This document shows positions 56,195-64,000 of a stretch of DNA of 64,000 nucleotides, one piece after another. The position numbers were made by a program, and so were the translations under genes. The stretch spans positions 1 through 64,000 of the forward strand of contig JBBHKE010001755.1 in assembly GCA_037447655.1 (NCBI GenBank), in the 5' to 3' direction. This stretch comes from Zygnema cylindricum (lineage: Eukaryota; Streptophyta; Zygnematophyceae; Zygnematales; Zygnemataceae). The notes beneath the pieces are model-generated. The model saw only the letters and a program-made list of their open reading frames with translations. It was not told the origin of the DNA and made no database searches. The first letter of the stretch is position 1, and each line of letters starts with the position of its first letter.

Positions 56195-58579
56195 ACAAAG
56201 CTCGTACGTAAACCATGGCGAAAAAGAAAAAGAAAATTGAACCAAATAGATAAAAAAATTGGAGAAAACGAAGAATATCAAGCAATCAACAAAGAATATG
56301 ACGATGTCTGTAAAAATAGGGGATTGGAAGAAGAGGAAAAAAAGAGAAAAATATTTATAATTTTACCATTTTTTTATAAAAAAGACGAAAATGACGGCCA
56401 AAAAAAGCTCGAAAAAAAAAAAACTATGGCTTGCGCTATCTTTTGCTGTCGATGATGAGAAGTCGGAGTTGTCGAATACGAACGACGATTTCGAAAGATA
56501 TAACAATATCTAATCCGCGAGCGAAAGTGAAAGTGAAAAAGATGAAGAAAAGTGGGAAGGAACCAAAGAGGTGGAACAGGAAACGGAGACGCTGAGCAAC
56601 GTATGGAAAGTGAAAAATATTGTCTATTGGTTGTTGCACTACCATTATCTAAGTAGGAAAATCACATGGAAACAACTTGAAATGGTTCGATCAAAAAGGG
56701 CGTTGTGAAGTCGTGAAACGTCGGTTAGACATGCGACTCGAAACAGGAGAGGAGGGGCAAATTTTGAAAATAAACAGATGAATACGTAGCGTGCAAACGA
56801 TCGCAGGAAAAATTTTTGCTTTGACGAGGATGCAATTTTGGGAGAATTTTTTGGAAGAATGCAACTTGTACGATAAAGCTTAATGCGCACATAAAGTGAC
56901 CGCTTACGAGATGAAGTTGAAAGACACGAAACCTCGTCCGTGGAAAAATATTTCAATGGGTGAGTTATTTGCGTTTTAGTGCATATTAATTTGTAACGCA
57001 ATCAACCGATCTTCTTCGAACTCGAAAATATTTCGGAAAGGCATTAACGGCGGTCTCAAAAGCGAAAAACCGCTGTAAAATCATAAACGAGGAAAGATTT
57101 TTCAAATAAAGAAAAATCTTCACGGCGATCCAACAAATTTAGACCGTCAAGTACAGAAGATCCAAAGACCTAGGCGCTTTGGCAAGTGAGAGTTACCATA
57201 TTTATCTCAAAATTGATGGGAAACTTTGTATTGTTTAAGTTTTGTCTTCAAAGGTTTCGTGTTCTAACCCCCAACAAAGATTTGTACCTTTTGCGGCGGA
57301 AAGGATTAATCATTAATTTCGAAGCACAAAACGTTTTTTTTTAAATACTACCGACCAATAACGTATCTAAGTTTGGACGAGAGATGGAATCCCGGACAAC
57401 AACAAGTTCAATCCGATCCAACGGTATTTTTTGAACAAGCCTAAATCGAAGCACGAAATTCAGCAATTTTTTTTGAACGACGCAAACACGTTTTGCCAGC
57501 TGACTTTCGAAATAGACACCAAAAGCGGACAATTCATTCGAATTGGCGCTCGACCGCGCGTCGTGCGAGCATTCTGTGTTACAGTCGAAACCGAAAGTAT
57601 GGTGGTTATGATGGATAAGATGTACACGACAGTGCTTACATTCCGCTGGTTAAAAACCGTAAAGAGATAGGGAGCGTTGGGAACGATGATGGTGCGAAAA
57701 CGGAACGAGAAGAGGAAAAACGCTAGCAAGTTAGGACCTTCGAACGAAAAGTGGATAAACATGTTAAAAAAATAACAGACGACAAAAAAAAAAAGGTTCC
57801 AAAGTTAGGAGATTCGAGTTTTGAGTTGTGCCATCAAGAACCGGTGGTGGCCTGCGCTCTGGTCGGCAAAGTGAACGCCATGCTTTCGGTGTTGATATTG
57901 TCAACTAGTTTTTAACGTTAGCAACAAAATGGCGGAAAGTCGAAAAAGCGGCTGAATCGACACATCAGAGTATATGACGATGTACCACCGGTAAAAAAAC
58001 GGGGTCGACAAATTTAATCGCGCTTACATAGAAGGGGCTAAGCTCCAAAAGACGTCTTTGCATCGTCGATGGTGATTGAAGCTGTTTACGACGCTGCTCA
58101 AAGGTAAGATGACTAACTCTTAGATTTTATACAACTTGTTGCACGAAGAGACAGAAAGGCACATCACAAATGAAGGTTTTTTAGATAAGATCCAAAAAGA
58201 ACTATTAGAACGTAAAGTTGTGGGAGAATACGGGTACAAGATGGTGTACGCGGGTTCTTCAGAGGTGAGAGAAAATCATGAGATGATGTCGTTGCGCAAC
58301 ATTTTGAAATTCGCTAAACGTAAACCGAAATCGAGGTTAGATTTACGCGCGGATTGCGTCGAGTGTGACTTTGCACATCTTAACGATCTCGTGTGTTTGA
58401 ACAAGCAGTACAGCGCGATCGAGAGGAAACAGAAAAATAGAATTATGTCCAGAAAACATCAGACGCAATACGAGTGCAAACAATGCGAATTACGCTCATG
58501 TTTCATGGTGTGTTTCGAAAAACACTATGAAGTTGGACGAAAGAAAAAAAAAAAACGTAAAAAATGTTCAAAAAAGTAA
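56195..58579 (+). pseudogene. piggyBac-like transposase, unit 3 (only copy reaching the C-terminus)
   Basis: Acidic N-terminus (56195-56620) and MQFWENFLEE, then the core. Near 57600 VVMMDKMYTT with FRWLK marks the family's VVDNWFTS region (second catalytic Asp). Near 57840 EPVVACAL matches its PVVAV segment. Near 58003 NGVDKFNRAY matches the GGVDxxD block (third Asp), then LHRRW and LKLFTTLLK. 58136-58579 continues to the Cys-rich zinc domain: CVECDFAHLNDLVC, then QYECKQCELRSCFMVCFEKH, and a Lys-rich end. In-frame TAA, TGA and TAG codons between 57970 and 58130 and several shifts show it is dead. The C-terminal domain makes the family call firm. Confidence 0.82.
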
Positions 58580-59165
58580 GCGGGTTCGAACAAAAGTCAA
58601 CCGATTTGGGGGATGAAGATAAGATAAAGGTTGGCGGTCGGTGTGTATAACATGTTTTCATTGGATGTGGTCGATATAAAAAGAAAACATTATGATTTGT
58701 ACAAAACAAACTTGTAAATCGTGATTAAAATTTTGAAATAAAATTGTGATGGTTAATATTGTTAACCTTAATGATATTTTGTGGAAAATAAAGACGATGT
58801 TATAAAACTGAATGATTTTTTTGATAATTTGTAGGAATGCACAATGGTTATCATGTCAACGGGTGAAAAAATTAATTGGTAACCCGTGTACGCCTAATTA
58901 CCAAAAAAAAAAGAATTTGGCTAACTGTTCGCATTTTTTTGGTTTGAAGGGTCGTACGAAAATAAATGATATTGAGGAGGTGCAGACGTATACGTTTTTT
59001 CGAGTTGCGAAACAAATGTACCCTAACCGTCGAATCGCAGACTGCGCAACATTTTTCAAATTAAATTTTTTAATATTTTTATGTCGATCGTTTTTTTGAG
59101 AATTTAAACCCTTGATGGCTCGTTCGTTAGATATTCGAGAGCTCGTTATCGCAAAAATCATCATC
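58580..59165 (+). other. Spacer between transposase and gene Y in copy B
   Basis: AT-rich with an AATAAA (58735-58740) after the transposase end. Short protein-like text RTKINDIEEVQTYTFFRVAK (58950-59010). 59040-59165 is the inverted counterpart of 43560-43640. Confidence 0.55.
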
Positions 59166-59169
59166 ATCC

Positions 59170-61440
59170 AAAGCATCGAGAATAAGGTGTCCCAAGGGTC
59201 GATCATGAAAAGGACCATGTACTTGATAGTCAAACGTCGACGCAAAAAAACGAATATCTACCAACGATCCAAATAGAAGGTAAGCCCTTCCCAAAGTACT
59301 TCGCGAAGGGAAAGGACCAAATACGATAGACCCGGAGGTCATCATCAACAGGTTTTTAATATGGAAGGCGGACATTTTCGCAATTAGAGAAACGAGTGGT
59401 ATTTTCAACTATGTTGAGCCAGAGAGGTCTGAAATTGTAAAGGGCCACGTTCAAAATTTGAACGGATGGTTGGTCGGACCGAACGACCCATCAAACGGAA
59501 GCGATGTGAGGAGGCTAAAAGATTCGAATGAGATGGCGAAAGAGCATTGGACTTATGAAGGCGTGAAACTCTCATGGCGTGTAGAAAAAGCGTTTACAGA
59601 GCGCGCAAAAGTTATAAAATACTAAGTTGTCAGACACTATAGGCGAGTGAAGAAAATAGGGTTCTTCCCATAGTTGCTAAAATATAGAGACGACGCAAAG
59701 ATTTTTTTGAAGTAATTCGGGTAAACGACGAACGTGAAGCATACTTTAGGTATGTTGAAGTTATTGAGATACTTCAAAAACACGTTTTTCAACCCCGCTT
59801 TACGATTTATCACGCAGTATAACAACGACACTATCAACGGGAGAGGTCACATAGCGCTCGACAAAAGCGAAGACACGGAAATCCCGATGACTACAAAATT
59901 CAATGGTCATCGAGATTAAACGGATACGTGGGTGATTATTTACAAACATTTTTGTACTCTCAAACATTGATTCAAATGCAACGTACGATCGCCTCCCATT
60001 CTCGCCAATTCCCTTATCGTTTTTAAGGTTCTTTTGTGGTATTGTGGACATCGATGAAAGAATGAACGATTTAGACGGATTGAAAGTGACTATCGCGGGT
60101 AAATAGGCGATGTCGTCGAAATCTACTTGCGAAAGGTGTCTCGAGATTCACGACAAGGTACTGAGGGAGTGGTTAAAGGACACCATCGAAGTGCGTATTG
60201 GTGATGTCGATAGGATTGAGTAGGGACAAGATGAGAAGTGGTGAGACAATGCAATGGGCGTGTTGAAGGCGATTTTAGACAAGTTTGCAAAGTTAACAAA
60301 AATCATCGTGCGAATCTGTCCGTTGTACAGCGACCATTACGATCGTTTGGTGGCAAATGTAGTGTGGATCAAGCCCAACGGAGGCCTTTTCAAACACATT
60401 CTCTTGTTGGTGGAGGGATTGAAATGTGATAAGAATGCGTTTTGTTACGTCAATCCATACAAATGTTTGGATCCGAGCTTAGGGATGTTCAAGAATGAGC
60501 TATTAAAAACGACGTAGACTTAACTTCGAATAAGGAATACGAGTTCTGCGAAAAAAAAAAAAAAATTGCGATGCAATTAGAGGGGATGTACAATATCTAT
60601 TTGTATCAAGGGTTGAAAAGACCATGGGTATATAAATACGAGCACAACACTTGAAAAAATAGGTTTTTGTTCCGAAATGGCTCCAATCTAGGTATCAGCG
60701 AATAACAGTGATACCTTCAAACTCCGCGGAGATTTTTTCGCAAACTGCGCATGTACCTCTGAAGACTAAGGAGATACTTTCGAAAACAGCGGGTCTAACT
60801 CAGAAAACCGCAGATGTACCTTCGCAAACTGCGGGTGTACTTTCGAAAATGGCGGATGTAGCTTTTAACACCAAGACAATACCTTTAAAAAATGCACAAC
60901 GCTCGAAAAGTAAGAAAGCCCATCAAAAACAAAAAAATGCCAAAATTTATAGACGAAGAAGCTGGTGTGGATAGGTCCGCTTCCGAGGACAAGGACGACG
61001 AAGAGGACGAAGACATGGGCGGATTTACAAAACAACGAAGTCGAGGTAGATGGGTCCACAAGCAAGAAAGAAACGATGACGAAGATGAGGTCGAAAAAAA
61101 GAAAGTAGAAGAAGATGAGTCAAAAAAAGCAAAATACTTTTTATACGGTAAAAAAGGCAAAAACGGGAGAAAATGCGGAATATAAAAACACTTGAGAAAG
61201 AAATCGGAGATGAAAGAAGAAGAATGAATGATCAACAGGTAAAAAAAAAAGGATTTACATCGGGATAGTAATAAAAAGTAAATGAAACCAAGAAATAGAC
61301 ATGGCGGGTTCGTAATACCATAGCCCAGAGGGGGTTCTCCAAAACGAAGATATGGAAGGAGCAACAAAGCCAATTAAACGACGGTTGGTTATTGAAAGTG
61401 ATGGAGAAAGAGGAGATGAAGACGGTAGACAAGGAATAGA
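59170..61440 (+). pseudogene. Gene Y, copy B: heavily decayed
   Basis: Collinear with copy A: a counterpart of the basic MTKYVRVKRGR segment (59210), IWKADIFAIRE (59366), NGWLVGPND (59460), MLKLLRYFKNTFFNPALRF (59752), ASHSRQFP (59990), YSDHYDRLVANVVWI (60326), CYVNPYKCLDP (60444), repeats of type VPSQTAGVLSK (60810), FIDEEAGVDRSAS (60945), then acidic/basic tail. At least ten stops or shifts. It starts near the middle of copy A; the Pro-rich start and first alpha-rich part are not found upstream. Confidence 0.7.
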
Positions 61441-61721
61441 AATAGATGAGAAAGTAACCGAAAAAAGTTCGTGGAGGAATTTTGAAGTAAGCTTAGAGGA
61501 AGCTTTTGAGGGGAGAAAGCTGGGTGTGTAAGTTAAAACGTAGTAAGATAACTCGAGGAGTGCAAGATAAAAGTGTAAAGATTATGATACACAATGAGGG
61601 CTTATATCCTACTTTATCATTGTGTTTGTTGAATTTTGCATTCGTCATTTTACTTAACGTGGTCGATTGTGTGGTTATGGGCTATGCTTTGTATGTAACG
61701 AACCTAATTATATAAACACCA

Positions 61722-61791
61722 GACGATAGGGCCGAGTGGTAAGGCGAGAATCTTGAATTCTCGCTCCACAGTTCGATTCTAGGTCTCATCA
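61722..61791 (+). tRNA. Decayed tRNA-like sequence at the end of element copy B (pseudo)
   Basis: Same layout and flank as 37081-37151 (the preceding ggttatgggctatgctttgt is shared), with a kept A box (GGGCCGAGTGGTAAGG) and B box (GTTCGATTC). Two acceptor and two T-stem pairs are broken. The anticodon loop is TCTTGAA (UUG if read normally), again with C at position 33. Confidence 0.55.
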
Positions 61792-61799
61792 ACTTTCTA

Positions 61800-64000
61800 T
61801 AATTTGCAATATGTAATATTTTCTGGTTAATAAGATGCATTAGTATTTAAGTTTGGGCCAAAACAACAAGATACACATCGATTTTTGGAGGGTATGTCTT
61901 TAAATAGGTAAGTCGTAGATTTTTAAGGTAGGTCTATAAATAGGCCAAAATATCGGCTAAGAAAAATCCGGTAGTAGGTTAAATCTTTTGGCTCCAATGG
62001 TTATATTAGTCTAATTTGAACGAGGATACACTATTTAACTTAACGTGTTCGGCGGCAAACGGGGGAGGGAAGAGAGAGAGAGAGAGAGTTAGAGTCGGTG
62101 AATCAAAAACGAAAAAATGGCCTAAAAAATTGCCAAAGTAATCAACAAACATCGACGATTTCCGTGGTGTTTTGTATGATTCTCGGGCAGTGTTGTATTT
62201 TTATCTTGAGTTACTTTTTATTGCTTATCTAACGAACAAAATACGGCAGCAAACGGAGAAAGGATTGGAGAGATAAAAATATTCAAAAAGGTTTACTATG
62301 ACAAAAAATTGGTACTAAAAAAATTGACTTTACCTCCGAGTATAGGCTAAGTCTTTTGACTCCAATGGTTATCCTAGTCAAAATACAATATTTAACTTAA
62401 CATGTTCAGCGGCCAACGGAGGAGGGACGAGAGAGAGAGAAGAAGTTGGTGAATTAAAAACTAAAAAATGGCCTAAAAAAACCAAAACAGCCGGTTGAAC
62501 AACTGGTTTTCTGTGGTTTTTTATATTATTACCAGAGTCATATTTTTATCGCGATTTAATGTTTTTTACCTATCCAACGAACTAAAGAACGTGCCAAACG
62601 GATAAGCAGGTTTGAGAGATACAATTTTGAAAAATGGTACATAAATGGGTCAAATTTTGGGTTAGAAAAAATTGACTTTACCTCCGAGTGTAGGCTAAGT
62701 CTTTTGACTCCGCCAGTTATGCTAGTAAAATTTGAACAAAGATGCACTATTTAACTTAACGTTTTCAGCGTCAAATCGGGTCGATCGGACGACAGGCGAC
62801 GCACACGCAATTTCCTAACTCCGCCCCTAAAACTGTTCCGAAAACGGGACAAAACACCGGTTACAAAACATAGACTCACTTCGACTCTAATGGGTATGCC
62901 AGTCAAATTTGAACAAGGATTACACTCGGGTACTTGAAGAATTTAGCAATACACATTATTATTTACAATTTTTGTGGTTTTTTGTAAAAAATGGTTTTTA
63001 AACAGACAAAAAAACAAAATATTGAACAATATTGTACTACAACCTCCGTGGGTTATACTAGTCAAATTTGAACAAGAACACACTACTTTACTTAAGGTTT
63101 TACAACGGTTCACAGACGGCTGCCGGGGGAGGAGGAAGGAAACAAGCGAAATTTCCTAACTCCGCCACAAAAAATCGATGGAAGACCTACCAAAACATCG
63201 GTTATAAAACATGGACTCAACCAACGCCTCCGCGGGATATGCTAGTCAAATTTGAACAAGAATCCAATTGTGTACTTATCTTTGAAAAAATACACGAAAT
63301 GATTTTGTGGTAAAATAACATCAGAGTCCGAACACATTTTTTTGTTCGAGCAAATATGCTAGTCAAATTTGAAAAAAAAAATCTAAATAACTTAGTACGG
63401 AAGTGACCAGACGATTTATTTTTATGTTAAAGTATGACTTATTACCTTTCCAATGAACTAAAGTAAACAGCGAACGGAGAAAGGACGAGAGAGATACAAT
63501 GTTATGACTTTCTTGCCAAAAATGGTACGAAAAAGAACCAAAACAAGGAGTCCTCGTCGACGTTTTCCGTGGCTTCTAAATACTGTACCTGTATAGTATT
63601 ATATTTTAGGCTTAATCCATACATTTCAAACTACCATGATATATTAAGAAGGCGAGAAACGGATGAGGGACAAGGGAGATACATTTTTGAGAATTCGTTC
63701 AAAAAAATGGTTCAAAAATAGAGTAAAAATGGTTTTACGGTTAAAAAACGTGTTTTCTTGGGCGGTTTTTGTAAAAGAACATCTATATAATATATTTTTC
63801 CACACTAAAAGGAACCCACACCTACCCAACGAGCCATCGTCAACACCGATCGGACAAGGGAATGTGGAGATGCATTATTTCACGTTCAGAGGAAAAAAAA
63901 TGTTCCAAAAAGGCACATTTTTAAATATTTTTGGGACCGAAAAAACTAGGTTGTGAAACTCGACCGAATCCAGTTTCAACATTTTACTTGAATGCAACAC
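61800..64000 (+). repeat. Trailer of element copy B: arrayed repeat modules
   Basis: Reverse-complement counterparts of 32820-36990 in mirrored order: aagtttgggccaaaa and aggtaggtctntaaat (61850-61965), then modules of ggctaagtcttttgactcc with gctagtcaaatttgaacaag (61970-63380), then cagcaaacggagaagggac-type units (63460-63700) and, at the window end, gaaactcgaccga matching 32880-32895. The element continues past the window. Confidence 0.75.

Noticed and set aside
58106-58126. A 20-nt ultra-short intron (gtaagatgactaactcttag) in the transposase
   Set aside because: The stretch reads in frame as MTNS-stop-ILY, which fits the family's NAYILY segment. Two other stops nearby show plain decay.

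Overview
This is eukaryotic nuclear DNA from an AT-rich, repeat-heavy genome. Spliceosomal GT-AG introns, satellites, MITEs, Copia-type and piggyBac-type elements show this. The only host genes I can read lie between about 8.4 and 18.96 kb. They include a secreted protein with two PAN/Apple-like modules around an extensin/pherophorin-like SPPRPPPK stretch, and the tail of a plant-type (RLK/TKL-like) protein kinase. A broken exon resembling an LRR N-terminal cap lies at 28.1 kb. Together these suggest a green-lineage alga or another walled protist. That is inference; no marker gene fixes the taxon.

Layout. 1-1.3 kb: dead 3' end of a Copia element. 1.3-8.0 kb: non-coding, with three small DNA transposons (two hAT-like MITEs with 8-bp target duplications, one TA-flanked MITE). 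8.4-12.4 kb: a four-exon PAN/proline-rich gene. 13.08-13.65 kb: last exon of a kinase whose other exons are absent. 14.2-18.96 kb: minus-strand coiled-coil gene with at least eight exons. 19-23.4 kb: nested hAT-like elements with long perfect hairpins. 23.4-26.07 kb: a 40-bp satellite joined directly to a 125-bp satellite. 26.1-28.02 kb: Copia integrase fragment plus 3' LTR. 28-32.8 kb: decayed repeats and a hairpin MITE.

32.8-64 kb is dominated by two related copies of a large composite element in opposite orientation. Copy A (minus, about 32.8-44.2 kb) holds a long unrecognised gene (called Y here), a tRNA-like sequence just after it, and a trailer of short repeat modules. Copy B (plus, about 48.9-64 kb) has the same order: decayed gene Y, decayed tRNA-like sequence, related trailer. 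It is preceded by a piggyBac-like transposase present as a tandem triplicate that alternates with a second unknown gene, X. Between the copies (44.2-48.9 kb) is a decayed coding region I cannot identify. Almost everything from 19 kb onward is dead or non-coding; no intact transposase or polyprotein is present.
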